43,450 nt of DNA from Erysipelotrichaceae bacterium (GTDB taxonomy: Bacteria; Bacillota_I; Bacilli_A; Erysipelotrichales; Erysipelotrichaceae). Within the stretch, counting starts at the first letter, position 1. The number at the start of each line of letters is the position of its first letter. Location: contig DOUE01000020.1 in NCBI GenBank assembly GCA_003520745.1, positions 41,129 through 84,578 of the forward strand, written 5' to 3'. The notes under the pieces were generated by a model that was not told the DNA's origin, did no database searches, and was given only the letters and a program-made list of their open reading frames with translations. Both the position numbers and the translations under genes were made by a program. This document shows positions 31,580 through 40,378 of the stretch, one piece after another.

Positions 31580-32992
31580 ATGTCGGAAATCAGTATGCTT
31601 TACGACCGTGAACTCCACGAAGAATGCGGTGTCTTCGGGGTATTCAATCTAGCGAACGCATCGGAACTGACCTACTACGGTCTTCATGCCCTCCAACACC
31701 GGGGACAGGAAGGTGCCGGGATCGTCGTCTCCGATGGGGAGAAACTGAACAGTGTGAAAAACGAAGGCAGCGTGCGTTTTGTTTTCCCTGAATCGGTCCT
31801 CAAGAAACTACAAGGCAACATGGCGATCGGCCATGTACGATATTCGACGACCGGAGGCGGGGGCATTCTGAATGTCCAACCCTTCCTCTTTCGTCATGGC
31901 GAGGGCGATTTCGCCCTTTGTCATAACGGGAACATCGTGAATTCGAAGGAACTTAGAAGAAACCTTGAAATGAAAGGCAGCATCTTCCAAAGCTCGTCGG
32001 ATAGCGAAATCCTGGCTCACTTGATCAAGAAAGACTATCGCAGTACGCGTCTGGATGCGCTAAAAGAAGCGCTGATTTATCTGGAAGGCGCGTTTGCGTT
32101 TTTAGTGCTGACCAAAGACAAACTCTATGCCATGCGCGACCGTCACGGATTGCGTCCCCTTTCCATCGGAAAATTGGACAACGGCTACGTGGTGACCAGC
32201 GAGACCTGCGCTTTGGACGCGGTCGGGGCGACCTTCGTGAGGGACATCGAACCCGGTGAGATCGTCATCATCGACAATAACGGGATCTATAGCGATTTCT
32301 ATTCCAGGGACACGGAAGACAAGATTTGTGCCATGGAATACATCTACTTCTCACGTCCGGATAGCGACCTGTTGGGCTTGAACGTCCATCGTTCACGAAA
32401 GGAATGCGGAAGGATACTGGCGAGAGAAGCGGCGGTCGAAGCGGACATCGTCATCGGGGTACCGGATTCCTCGCTCTCCGCCGCCTCCGGCTATGCGGAG
32501 GCCTCCAAGATCCCCTATGAAATGGGACTCATCAAGAACCGCTACATCGGACGGACCTTCATCGAACCCTCCCAAGCCTTGCGTGAGAAGGGGGTCAAGA
32601 TGAAACTTTCCCCCGTCCGTTCGGTCATCGCGGGGAAACGCGTCATCCTCATCGACGACTCCATCGTCCGCGGGACGACATCGAAGAAGATCGTTGAAAT
32701 GTTGCGCCAAATGGGTGCGGCAGAAATCCACATGCGGATCGCCTCCCCCCAGATCATCTCCCCCTGTTTCTACGGGGTCGATACGTCGACGTATGAAGAG
32801 TTGATCAGCGCCTTCCATAGCGTCGAAGAAGTACGACAACTGATCGGTGCCGACAGCTTGGCCTTCCTCTCGATGGACGGGTTGAAAGAAGCCTTGGGAA
32901 ACCGCGATTTCTGTCATGCCTGTTTCACGAAACATTATCCGACACACTTATACGATTTGATCGAAAACGCCAATAAAGACGGCAAGTTCTAG
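31580..32992 (+). CDS. purF: Amidophosphoribosyltransferase PurF
   Basis: First committed enzyme of the pathway: PRPP plus glutamine gives phosphoribosylamine. 470 aa. The N-terminal Ntn glutaminase begins at Cys16 (EECGVFGVF), so a propeptide of about 15 residues must be removed. The PRPP loop is VILIDDSIVRGTTSKK near 353-368. Cysteines in DKICAMEY, SPCFYGVD and FCHAC fit the 4Fe-4S cluster of Bacillus-type PurF, which makes the enzyme oxygen-sensitive. The ribosome site is weak; translation is probably coupled to purC, whose stop is 2 bases upstream. A second ATG at 31595 would shorten the propeptide to about 10 residues. Confidence 0.96.
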   Translation: MSEISMLYDRELHEECGVFGVFNLANASELTYYGLHALQHRGQEGAGIVVSDGEKLNSVKNEGSVRFVFPESVLKKLQGNMAIGHVRYSTTGGGGILNVQPFLFRHGEGDFALCHNGNIVNSKELRRNLEMKGSIFQSSSDSEILAHLIKKDYRSTRLDALKEALIYLEGAFAFLVLTKDKLYAMRDRHGLRPLSIGKLDNGYVVTSETCALDAVGATFVRDIEPGEIVIIDNNGIYSDFYSRDTEDKICAMEYIYFSRPDSDLLGLNVHRSRKECGRILAREAAVEADIVIGVPDSSLSAASGYAEASKIPYEMGLIKNRYIGRTFIEPSQALREKGVKMKLSPVRSVIAGKRVILIDDSIVRGTTSKKIVEMLRQMGAAEIHMRIASPQIISPCFYGVDTSTYEELISAFHSVEEVRQLIGADSLAFLSMDGLKEALGNRDFCHACFTKHYPTHLYDLIENANKDGKF

Positions 32993-33002
32993 GAGGAACC
33001 TT

Positions 33003-34022
33003 ATGAGCGACCATTATTCCAGTGCCGGAGTGAATCTAGAAGCCGGCTATGAATCCGTACGACGGATCAAATCGCATATCGACCGTACCCGCCGTTTAGG
33101 CATGGTCGACAATATCGGATCGTTCGGAGGATTGTTCGACCTTTCCCTGCTCAACATCAAAGAGCCGGTACTGGTTAGCGGTACCGACGGCGTCGGTACG
33201 AAACTGAAAGTCGCGTTCATGTTGGACCGTCACGATACCGTCGGGATCGATGCGGTGGCCATGTGCGTCAACGATATCCTCGCCCAAGGGGCGCAGCCGA
33301 TCTACTTCCTCGACTACATCGCGATCGGGAAAAACAAGCCCGAAGTCATCGAAGCCTTGGTGAAAGGTGTCGCGGACGGATGCGTCCAGTCCGATTGCGC
33401 CTTGATCGGCGGGGAAACGGCGGAAATGCCGGACATGTATACGGAAGGCGAATACGACATCGCCGGATTCGCGGTCGGTGTCGCGGAGAAATCACGTTTG
33501 ATTTCTCCCCTCAACGTCAAAACGGGGCAAGCGGTGATTGGATTAGCGTCCAGCGGCATCCATTCCAACGGATTCTCGCTCGTACGTAAAGTGCTCTTCA
33601 AAGACAACCAGTTAGACCCCAAGATGGAATTCAACGGTTCGACGCTGGGGGAAACGATCCTGACGCCGACGAAGATCTATGTCAAACCGGTCATGGCCGT
33701 TCTGAAAGAAATCAAGGTCGCCGGAATCGCCCACATCACGGGCGGTGGCTTCTATGAAAACATGCCGAGATGCCTGCAGGAAACCCAAGGCTTGAAGATC
33801 ACGAAAGGCACATGGGAAATCCCCTCGATTTTCGGATACATCCAAACCTTAGGGAATATTCCTGAGAAGGAAATGTTTAACGTCTTCAACATGGGCATCG
33901 GGATGATCCTCGTGGTGGATCAGGCGGATGTGGAAAAGACACTGACGATCCTTCGCAGCCACAATGAAACCGCAAGCGTCATCGGTGAAGTCACCGATAC
34001 GCCGGGCATCGTCTGGGCATGA
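33003..34022 (+). CDS. purM: Phosphoribosylformylglycinamidine cyclo-ligase PurM
   Basis: Closes FGAM to AIR with ATP. 339 aa, standard. Motifs are VLVSGTDGVGTKLKVAF near 57-73, DAVAMCVNDILAQGAQPIYFLDYIAIG near 81-107, GGETAEMPDMY near 136-146 and HITGGGFYENMPR near 245-257. The ribosome site AGGAGGAACCTT is the strongest inside the operon. The stop overlaps purN by ATGA. Confidence 0.97.
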   Translation: MSDHYSSAGVNLEAGYESVRRIKSHIDRTRRLGMVDNIGSFGGLFDLSLLNIKEPVLVSGTDGVGTKLKVAFMLDRHDTVGIDAVAMCVNDILAQGAQPIYFLDYIAIGKNKPEVIEALVKGVADGCVQSDCALIGGETAEMPDMYTEGEYDIAGFAVGVAEKSRLISPLNVKTGQAVIGLASSGIHSNGFSLVRKVLFKDNQLDPKMEFNGSTLGETILTPTKIYVKPVMAVLKEIKVAGIAHITGGGFYENMPRCLQETQGLKITKGTWEIPSIFGYIQTLGNIPEKEMFNVFNMGIGMILVVDQADVEKTLTILRSHNETASVIGEVTDTPGIVWA

Positions 34023-34591
34023 AGCGGATCGTACTCTTCGCCTCGGGGAACGGATCCAACTTCGAAGCCATCCTTCAAGCCGTCGCAAACAAAGAATTGA
34101 ACGTGGAAGTCGCTGGACTCATATGCGACCATGAAGGGGCGTATTGCCTGACACGGGCGAAGAACCATGCGGTACCCAGCGCGATCTTTCTGAAAAAGAA
34201 CTTTTCAACAAAAGCTGAAATGGACACGGCGATCGCCGACCAATGCGACGCCTGGGAGGCGGATTGGTTGGTTCTGGCGGGATATATGCGCCTGGTCTCC
34301 ACTCCCATCCTCAGCCGATACCCCCACAGAATCGTCAACATCCACCCCTCCTTGCTCCCGAAGTACAGAGGCAAGGACGCGATCGGACAAGCCATCGCGG
34401 CCGGTGAGAAAACCATGGGCGTGACGATCCACTATGTGGATGAGGGGATGGATACCGGTGAGATCATCGCCCAATTCCCATTTGACGTCCAGGAAAACGA
34501 AGAACGATCCGAAATCGAAACCAAACTCCATGCGTTGGAGCACATCGCATATCCCAAGGTATTGAAACAACTTCTGGAGGAAACACTATGA
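34019..34591 (+). CDS. purN: Phosphoribosylglycinamide formyltransferase PurN
   Basis: Transfers formyl from 10-formyl-tetrahydrofolate to GAR. 190 aa. The N-terminus VLFASGNGSNFEAI is the phosphate-binding loop. The catalytic segment NIHPSLLPKYRGKDAIGQAI (about 104-123) and GVTIHYVDEGMDTGEII (about 131-147) carry the active-site Asn/His and Asp. It is the folate-dependent form; no purT is present. Start overlaps purM and stop overlaps purH, both by ATGA. Confidence 0.96.
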   Translation: MKRIVLFASGNGSNFEAILQAVANKELNVEVAGLICDHEGAYCLTRAKNHAVPSAIFLKKNFSTKAEMDTAIADQCDAWEADWLVLAGYMRLVSTPILSRYPHRIVNIHPSLLPKYRGKDAIGQAIAAGEKTMGVTIHYVDEGMDTGEIIAQFPFDVQENEERSEIETKLHALEHIAYPKVLKQLLEETL

Positions 34592-36123
34592 AACGAAGAG
34601 CATTGTTGAGTGTCAGCGACAAGACCGGATTGATCGAATTGGCGAGAGTACTAGTGAAACACGATGTCGAATTGATCTCGACCGGCGGCACCAAGAAAAC
34701 GTTGAGCGACGCCGGATTGCCGGTATTGGGGATGGAAGAAGTCACCGGGTTCCCTGAAATGCTGGATGGAAGGGTCAAGACCCTTCATCCCTTAGTCCAT
34801 GGCGGATTGCTTTTCAGACGCGACCTTCCTGAACATGTCCGACAGGTTGAAGAAGCCAAGATCCATCCGATCGACTTCGTGATCGTCAATCTCTATCCGT
34901 TCCAGGCGACGATTTCGAAACCGGAGTGCACGGTCGAGGAAGCGATCGAAAACATCGACATCGGCGGACCGTCCATGCTTCGAAGCGCCGCCAAGAACCA
35001 TCAGGATGTGACGGTATTGTGCGACCCTGCCGATTATGCGAAATTCATCGAGGTCCTTGAAAAGGACGATGCCGCGGATTTCACTTTCCGACGCGAACTC
35101 GCGGCGAAAGTCTACCGTACGACCGCCGCATACGATGCCTTGATCGCGAAATACATGAGCGACCTGTGCGGAGTCGAGAATCCCGAGAAGTTGACTGAAA
35201 CCTATGTCCTCAAACAAACCTTGCGCTACGGGGAAAACCCGCATCAAAAGGCATCGTTCTACGCGACGCCGTTCAGTGAAGAATATTCACTGGCGGATTG
35301 CGTCCAACGCCATGGCAAGGAACTCTCCTACAATAATATCCAGGATGCTTCCGCCGCCCTTCAGATCCTCAAAGAATTCAGCGACGCTTCCGTCGTCGCC
35401 CTAAAGCATATGAACCCGTGCGGGGTCGGTGTAAGCACCGACCTGTATTCCGCTTGGCGTAAAGCCTTCGAAGCGGATCCCGTCAGTATCTTCGGCGGGA
35501 TCGTGGCGTTCAACCAGGAAGTCGATGCGAAAATCGCCATCGAACTCTCGGAGATTTTCCTTGAAATCATCCTTGCCCCCTCCTTCACCACCGAAGCCTT
35601 GGAGATCCTGACCAAGAAGAAAAACATCCGTTTGCTTACCTTACCCGAGAAAACCGCCAAACGTTATCTCAAGACATCCGTGCGTGTCGCCGGAGGCTTA
35701 TTGGTGCAGGATACCGACCGTGTCAGCGCCCATCCTTCGCACTGCACCGTCGTGACGAAAACCAAACCGACCAACCCCCAGTTCATCGATGCTCTGTTCG
35801 GTGAAAAGGTATGCAAGCACGTGAAATCGAATGCGATCGTCATCGTGAAGGACGGACAAACCCTGGGCGTCGGTGCCGGGCAGATGAACCGTGTCGGCGC
35901 CGCCGAGATCGCCCTGAAACAAGCCGGCGATAAAGCGCAAGGCGCAGTCCTGGCCAGCGACGCTTTCTTTCCGATGTCGGACACCGTCGAATTGGCCGTG
36001 AAGTACGGCATCACATGCATCATCCAACCGGGAGGGTCGATCAAAGACCAAGAGTCGATCGATGTCTGCGACCAACACAGCATTTCGATGATTTTTACCG
36101 GTGAAAGGCATTTTAAACACTAA
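34588..36123 (+). CDS. purH: Bifunctional AICAR transformylase / IMP cyclohydrolase PurH
   Basis: Performs the last two steps to IMP. 511 aa. The N-terminal MGS-like cyclohydrolase domain has SVSDKTGLIELA, ISTGGTKKTL and VKTLHPLVHGGLL near 63-75. The C-terminal transformylase domain has LRYGENPHQKASFY, ALKHMNPCGVG near 271-281, with the catalytic Lys-His, and ending ISMIFTGERHFKH. Start overlaps purN (ATGA); the stop shares bases with the purD start (TAATG). Confidence 0.97.
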   Translation: MKRRALLSVSDKTGLIELARVLVKHDVELISTGGTKKTLSDAGLPVLGMEEVTGFPEMLDGRVKTLHPLVHGGLLFRRDLPEHVRQVEEAKIHPIDFVIVNLYPFQATISKPECTVEEAIENIDIGGPSMLRSAAKNHQDVTVLCDPADYAKFIEVLEKDDAADFTFRRELAAKVYRTTAAYDALIAKYMSDLCGVENPEKLTETYVLKQTLRYGENPHQKASFYATPFSEEYSLADCVQRHGKELSYNNIQDASAALQILKEFSDASVVALKHMNPCGVGVSTDLYSAWRKAFEADPVSIFGGIVAFNQEVDAKIAIELSEIFLEIILAPSFTTEALEILTKKKNIRLLTLPEKTAKRYLKTSVRVAGGLLVQDTDRVSAHPSHCTVVTKTKPTNPQFIDALFGEKVCKHVKSNAIVIVKDGQTLGVGAGQMNRVGAAEIALKQAGDKAQGAVLASDAFFPMSDTVELAVKYGITCIIQPGGSIKDQESIDVCDQHSISMIFTGERHFKH

Positions 36124-37373
36124 TGGGAAACAAAATCCTTGTAATCGGTTCGGGCGGTAGGGAACATGCCTTGGCCACCTGTTTCGCCAAGAGCCCGACC
36201 GTCGAGAAAGTCTATGTCGCACCCGGCAGTCACGGTATGAAAGACGTGGCCGAAATCGTCGCCATCGATGCGATGGATTTCCCATCCCTCATCGCTTTCA
36301 TCAAGTCGAACCAGATCGATTTGGTTTTCGTCGGACCGGAAGCCCCTCTATCCCAAGGGATCGTCGATGTCCTATCGAAGGAAGGGATCCGGATCTTCGG
36401 TCCGACCCAAGCCGCCGCCCGGTTAGAATCCAGTAAGTCCTATGCGAAAACCATCATGAACAAATACGATATCCCGACCGCGAAACACAGCACCGTCCAT
36501 TCCTTGGATGAAGCCTTGACCTATCTTAACCAACATCCCGCCCCGATCGTCATCAAAGCCGACGGGCTGATGGCGGGCAAGGGGGTCACGGTCGCCATGG
36601 ACGATGAGACGGCCAGACAAGCCGTCCACGACATCTATCCCGATCCGACCGTACATTGCCCCCTGGTTATCGAAGAGTGCCTCATCGGCGAGGAATTCAG
36701 TCTCATGGCGTTCGTGGATGGGGAGAGTGTTTTTCCGTTGGACATCGCCAAGGATCATAAACGCGCCTATGACAACGATGAAGGACCCAACACCGGAGGG
36801 ATGGGGGCATATTCCCCGGTCCCTTCCATTTCCCGGGAAATGGTGGAAGAAGCGATGGACAAAATCATGCGTCCCATCGCCAGCGCCATGGTGAAGGAAG
36901 GGAACCCGTTCACCGGGATCCTTTACGGCGGATTGATGGCGACATCCGACGGGATCAAGACCATCGAATTCAACGTCCGCTTCGGCGACCCCGAAACCGA
37001 AGTCCTGCTCCCCCGTTTGATCACACCCTTGGATCAAGTCGTCTTGGATGTCCTTGACCACAAGCACGTCACCCTTGAATTCGATCCCCGCTTCGCCCTC
37101 GGCGTCGTCCTCGCTTCGAAGGGTTATCCCCATGCTTATGAGAAGGGTTTACCGATCGAAGGCTTGGATAAAGTCGATGCCAATCTCTTCCACATGGGCA
37201 CAAGCTACGCCGATGGATACCGTAATCAAGGCGGACGCGTCCTCTTTGTGATGAATTACGGGGTAACCCTTGAAAAAGCGCGTGAAAGCGTATATAAAGA
37301 AATTACCTCGATCCATGCCCCCCACTGTTTCTATCGGACGGACATCGGAAAGACGCAAGGAGATCTTCAATGA
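36123..37373 (+). CDS. purD: Phosphoribosylamine-glycine ligase PurD
   Basis: ATP-grasp ligase joining phosphoribosylamine and glycine to GAR. 416 aa. Motifs are VIGSGGREHALA (6-17), YVAPGSHGM, VVFVGPEAPL-like VFVGPEAPLSQGIVD near 68-82, VIKADGLMAGKGVTVA near 142-157, GPNTGGMGAYSPVP near 223-236 and EFNVRFGDPETE near 281-292. The coding DNA at 36826-36843 contains the perfect palindrome described separately as a candidate Noc site. Start overlaps the purH stop; the end overlaps purB by ATGA. Confidence 0.97.
   Translation: MGNKILVIGSGGREHALATCFAKSPTVEKVYVAPGSHGMKDVAEIVAIDAMDFPSLIAFIKSNQIDLVFVGPEAPLSQGIVDVLSKEGIRIFGPTQAAARLESSKSYAKTIMNKYDIPTAKHSTVHSLDEALTYLNQHPAPIVIKADGLMAGKGVTVAMDDETARQAVHDIYPDPTVHCPLVIEECLIGEEFSLMAFVDGESVFPLDIAKDHKRAYDNDEGPNTGGMGAYSPVPSISREMVEEAMDKIMRPIASAMVKEGNPFTGILYGGLMATSDGIKTIEFNVRFGDPETEVLLPRLITPLDQVVLDVLDHKHVTLEFDPRFALGVVLASKGYPHAYEKGLPIEGLDKVDANLFHMGTSYADGYRNQGGRVLFVMNYGVTLEKARESVYKEITSIHAPHCFYRTDIGKTQGDLQ
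36828..36841. promoter_or_regulatory. Candidate Noc-binding site inside purD
   Basis: ATTTCCCGGGAAAT is identical to the Noc consensus site described for Bacillus subtilis and sits within an 18-bp perfect palindrome (CCATTTCCCGGGAAATGG, 36826-36843). noc lies in the same window. The site is in coding DNA (Ser-Ile-Ser-Arg-Glu-Met codons), as many Noc sites are. I found no other copy here. Confidence 0.6.
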
Positions 37374-38671
37374 TACAACGATACTCAAGACCCCAGATGG
37401 CGAAACTATGGAACGATGAAGAACGCTTCCAATCCTGGTTGGACGTCGAACTGGCGGTCGTGGATTACTATCACACGAAAGGATTGGTCAGCGACGTCGA
37501 ATGGGATAAACTTCATCGCGACGCTTCCTTTAAGATCGATCGGATTCTGGAAATCGAAGAACAGACCCGGCACGATGTCGTCGCGTTCACCCGCGCTGTC
37601 AGCGAAACCTTGGGCGACGAAAGCCGCTGGATCCATTATGGCATGACGTCGACCGACGTGGTCGATACGGCCTATGCGGTGGTCTTCAAGAAAGTGAATG
37701 CGATTCTACGCCAGGACATCAAGTCGCTGATGGAGACGCTGAAGAAGTTGGCGATCCAATACAAACATACCCCTTGCATCGGACGGACCCACGGGGTCCA
37801 TGCGGACATCACCTGTTTCGGATTGAAGTTCGCTCTTTGGTATGACGAACTCAACCGTCAACTCAAGCGTTTCGAATCCGCCGCCAAGGATGTGGAAACC
37901 GGGAAGATCTCCGGAGCGGTCGGCACCTTCGCCAACACCTCCCCCGACCTGCAGGATTTCGTCTGTAAGGAACTCGGAATCCATTCCTCCAACATCTCGA
38001 CCCAAACCTTGCAGCGCGACCGCCATGCCCATTATCTGAGTGTTTTGGCCTTGATCGGTTCGACCCTGGAAAAGATCGGCGTCGAACTCCGTCACCTTCA
38101 ACGCACCGAAGTGCGAGAAGTGGAAGAAGGCTTCAAGCAGGGGCAAAAGGGTTCATCCGCCATGCCCCATAAACGCAACCCCATCTCCTCGGAAAACATC
38201 GCAGGCTGCGCACGTGTCCTACGTGGATACATGGTGAGTGCCTATGAAGACATCCCGCTCTGGCATGAGCGCGACATCTCCCATTCCAGTGCCGAGCGGA
38301 TCATCCTCCCCGATGCGACCATCCTCTTGGACTACATGTTGGACCGCATGAACCGCATCCTTTCCAACTTGACCGTCTTTGAAGACCGTATGCTGGAGAA
38401 CATCGATGCGACACACGGCGTCATCTTCGCCCAACGCGTCATGACCCTATTGATCGAACGCAAAGGCATGACCCGCGAAGTCGCCTATGACCTTGTCCAA
38501 CCGATCGCCATGGAAGCCTGGACGAAGCGCACGAGTTTCCGCGAACTTCTCCTAGCAAACAAAACCATCCTGAGCTCCTTGTCTTCCGAGGAATTGGATG
38601 AAGCCTTTTCGCTTACTTACCATCTACGCTATGTCGATGCGATTCTCCTACGCGTCGGCATCGAAAAGTAA
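37370..38671 (+). CDS. purB: Adenylosuccinate lyase PurB
   Basis: Cleaves SAICAR to AICAR in the IMP pathway and adenylosuccinate to AMP. 433 aa, fumarase/aspartase superfamily. The family signature SSAMPHKRNPISSENI is near residues 263-278; other conserved regions are WIHYGMTSTDVVDTA near 88-102 and GRTHGVHADITCFG near 138-151. In Bacillus purB is third in the operon; here it is last. The ribosome site AAGGAGATCTTCA precedes ATG 37370, and a strong terminator follows. Confidence 0.97.
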   Translation: MIQRYSRPQMAKLWNDEERFQSWLDVELAVVDYYHTKGLVSDVEWDKLHRDASFKIDRILEIEEQTRHDVVAFTRAVSETLGDESRWIHYGMTSTDVVDTAYAVVFKKVNAILRQDIKSLMETLKKLAIQYKHTPCIGRTHGVHADITCFGLKFALWYDELNRQLKRFESAAKDVETGKISGAVGTFANTSPDLQDFVCKELGIHSSNISTQTLQRDRHAHYLSVLALIGSTLEKIGVELRHLQRTEVREVEEGFKQGQKGSSAMPHKRNPISSENIAGCARVLRGYMVSAYEDIPLWHERDISHSSAERIILPDATILLDYMLDRMNRILSNLTVFEDRMLENIDATHGVIFAQRVMTLLIERKGMTREVAYDLVQPIAMEAWTKRTSFRELLLANKTILSSLSSEELDEAFSLTYHLRYVDAILLRVGIEK

Positions 38672-38679
38672 ATCGAATC

Positions 38680-38706
38680 GTCCGGAACCCTCCGGACTTT
38701 TTTCTT
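38680..38706 (+). terminator. Terminator of the pur operon
   Basis: GTCCGG, loop AACCCT, CCGGAC, then TTTTTTCTT, nine bases after the purB stop. Confidence 0.9.
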
Positions 38707-38718
38707 ACCAAGATTCCC

Positions 38719-38749
38719 TTTACTTGAAGACCTGTTTACGTTATATAAT
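38719..38749 (+). promoter_or_regulatory. Promoter of the PfkB-kinase cassette
   Basis: TATAAT at 38744-38749. Candidate -35 sequences are TTTACT (38719-38724, 19-base spacer) or TTGAAG (38724-38729, only 14 bases). The leader of about 105 bases up to the start codon is AT-rich (AAATTTAATTTAG near 38781) and shows no riboswitch that I recognise. Confidence 0.45.
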
Positions 38750-38862
38750 ACCTAAAGGGAAGGACATCGAGAACCCCCTGAAATTTAATTTAGTAATCAT
38801 CAAAATCTTTCTAATAAAATACATTATTGGCATCTATTCCACGGATTGAAAGGGAAATCATC

Positions 38863-39759
38863 ATGAAAAACCTCTGTATCGGACAATCGACATTGGATAT
38901 CAGCCTGCCTCTGGACAAAGAAATCAAAGAGAACGAGAAGTTCCGCGTCTTCGATAAACTCGAATCCGCCGGGGGTCCGGCCACGACCGCGGCGATCTTG
39001 CTTGGTAAATGGGGGGAAGACATCACTTTGATCTCCCGCCTCGGCAAGGACATGTATGGCCAAAACATCGCCGATCAATTGAAAGCGTCCAACGTAAAGC
39101 ACAGGACAATCCCCTGTGACGGGTTCTCGACCCCGATCAGCGTCATCCTCACCAACAAGCAAAACGGGAACCGCACCATCTTCAATTGCCCGGGGAATAT
39201 CCTCCCCAGCGATCTTGAAGTCAAAGAAAAGGTAGGGTTCATGTTGACGGACGCCCACGAACCCGAAATCGCCCATCGCTTTCTTGACCGACACCCCGAA
39301 ACTGTTTCGATCCTGGATGCGGGCGGGTTCAGATCCCCGACGGTCGAATTGGCGAAACGGGTGACGTGGCTGGTCTCCTCCGAAACCTTCGCGAAAGGGT
39401 ATAGCGGAATCACGATCGACCTGCACGATCATCAAACGTGGTACGATCTCTTCAGTAAGCTCCATGAACTCAACCCCCATCCCGTCGTCACTTTGGGGGA
39501 AAGAGGATGTCTTTATGAAGAGAACGGACAAGTCCATCATCTTCCTTCGTTCCCCGCACTCGCCATCGACACCAACGGCGCCGGCGACATCTTCCACGGG
39601 GCGTTTGTCTGGGGACTCGCGCATGGTCTTCGCCTGAAGGACATCCTCACCCTGGCCTCCATGACATCATCGATTTCAGTCACGCGGCGTGGCGGAAGTC
39701 TCTCGATCCCTGAGTATGCCGAAGTGCTCGACGCCTTGAAAGGACAAGTCAATGGATAA
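38863..39759 (+). CDS. PfkB-family (ribokinase-like) carbohydrate or nucleoside kinase
   Basis: 298-aa kinase of the ribokinase superfamily. The start is ATG 38863 (MKNLCIGQSTLDIS), with AAAGGGAAA ahead; the reading from 38827 is an unsupported extension. N-terminal substrate-binding features: LDISLPLDKE, ESAGGPATTAAILLGKWG (PfkB signature 1 region) and LISRLGKDMYGQNIADQL. The C-terminal catalytic motif DTNGAGDIFHGAF is at residues 236-248, with the base aspartate at 242. The substrate cannot be assigned; the location after the pur operon might hint at a nucleoside, but the sequence does not show it. Overlaps the next gene by 8 bases. Confidence 0.88.
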   Translation: MKNLCIGQSTLDISLPLDKEIKENEKFRVFDKLESAGGPATTAAILLGKWGEDITLISRLGKDMYGQNIADQLKASNVKHRTIPCDGFSTPISVILTNKQNGNRTIFNCPGNILPSDLEVKEKVGFMLTDAHEPEIAHRFLDRHPETVSILDAGGFRSPTVELAKRVTWLVSSETFAKGYSGITIDLHDHQTWYDLFSKLHELNPHPVVTLGERGCLYEENGQVHHLPSFPALAIDTNGAGDIFHGAFVWGLAHGLRLKDILTLASMTSSISVTRRGGSLSIPEYAEVLDALKGQVNG

Positions 39760-40051
39760 ACAATTCCTGTTGAAGCAGTTCAGACTCGGATTCAAATCGG
39801 TCAAAGACAAGAAGACCGGGAAGGTGTATTACGCCACCGGGAATCTTGCGAAGAAAATCTCGCGTTTGAATTACTACGGGTTGATCATGGTCGGGGTGAA
39901 TTCCGTCCTCTTGATCAATACAACCTTAAACAACCCCGCCTTGAAATTCGTGGTCGTGATCGGCTACTTCTTCGCCATGACCGCCCTCTTCTTCTGGTTG
40001 GGAAAGCGCATCATCGTCCTCGACGATCTGAAAGACATTGTGGAGAAATAA
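39752..40051 (+). CDS. Small two-helix membrane protein, paralogue A
   Basis: 99 aa, family not recognised. The cytoplasmic N-terminus has FRLGFKSVKDKKTGKVYYAT, then GNLAKK and two membrane helices at about 42-60 and 64-83, ending in RIIVLDDLKDIVEK. It aligns over its whole length with the next gene product, sharing the frame F-R-x-G-F-x-x-V-x-D-K-x-T-G-x-x-Y-x-A-T-G. It starts inside the end of the kinase gene, so the two are translationally coupled. Function unknown. Confidence 0.72.
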   Translation: MDKQFLLKQFRLGFKSVKDKKTGKVYYATGNLAKKISRLNYYGLIMVGVNSVLLINTTLNNPALKFVVVIGYFFAMTALFFWLGKRIIVLDDLKDIVEK

Positions 40052-40068
40052 TCCAAAAAGGAGAAACC

Positions 40069-40377
40069 ATGATCCCGAAATCGGTTTTCAATCTTTTCAG
40101 ATATGGATTCGCGGAAGTCACCGACAAACAAACCGGCATCACCTATGTGGCGACCGGCGACCTCAAACACAAGGTGCGTCAACTCAAGACCAACATCTTC
40201 ATGACCTTGGTCTACGCCCCGCTTCCGATGATCATCTTCATCCCGAATTCCTTCCCGTATAAACTTCCCCTCATCGTTCTCATGTACGTGGTTAATCCGA
40301 TCATGCTTTTGGTCACCGGACGTCTGATGATCACAAGCAAGGATATGAAAGACGTCAGAGTCAAAGGGGAACAGTAA
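40069..40377 (+). CDS. Small two-helix membrane protein, paralogue B
   Basis: 102 aa. N-terminus FRYGFAEVTDKQTGITYVAT, then GDLKHKVRQL, two membrane helices at about 43-60 and 64-84, and a C-terminal tail RLMITSKDMKDV. It is a tandem duplicate of the preceding gene, well diverged in the helices but conserved in the N-terminal motif. The ribosome site AAAAAGGAGAAACC is strong. It lies 1 base before the next gene. Function unknown; the conserved soluble head suggests a shared ligand or partner. Confidence 0.72.
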   Translation: MIPKSVFNLFRYGFAEVTDKQTGITYVATGDLKHKVRQLKTNIFMTLVYAPLPMIIFIPNSFPYKLPLIVLMYVVNPIMLLVTGRLMITSKDMKDVRVKGEQ

Positions 40378-40378
40378 C

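Noticed and set aside
32921..32934. TGTTTCACGAAACA in purF, similar to a parS site
   Set aside because: It lacks the two central bases of the 16-bp parS palindrome, so the half-sites are mis-spaced, and the bases are explained by the coding sequence Cys-Phe-Thr-Lys-His.
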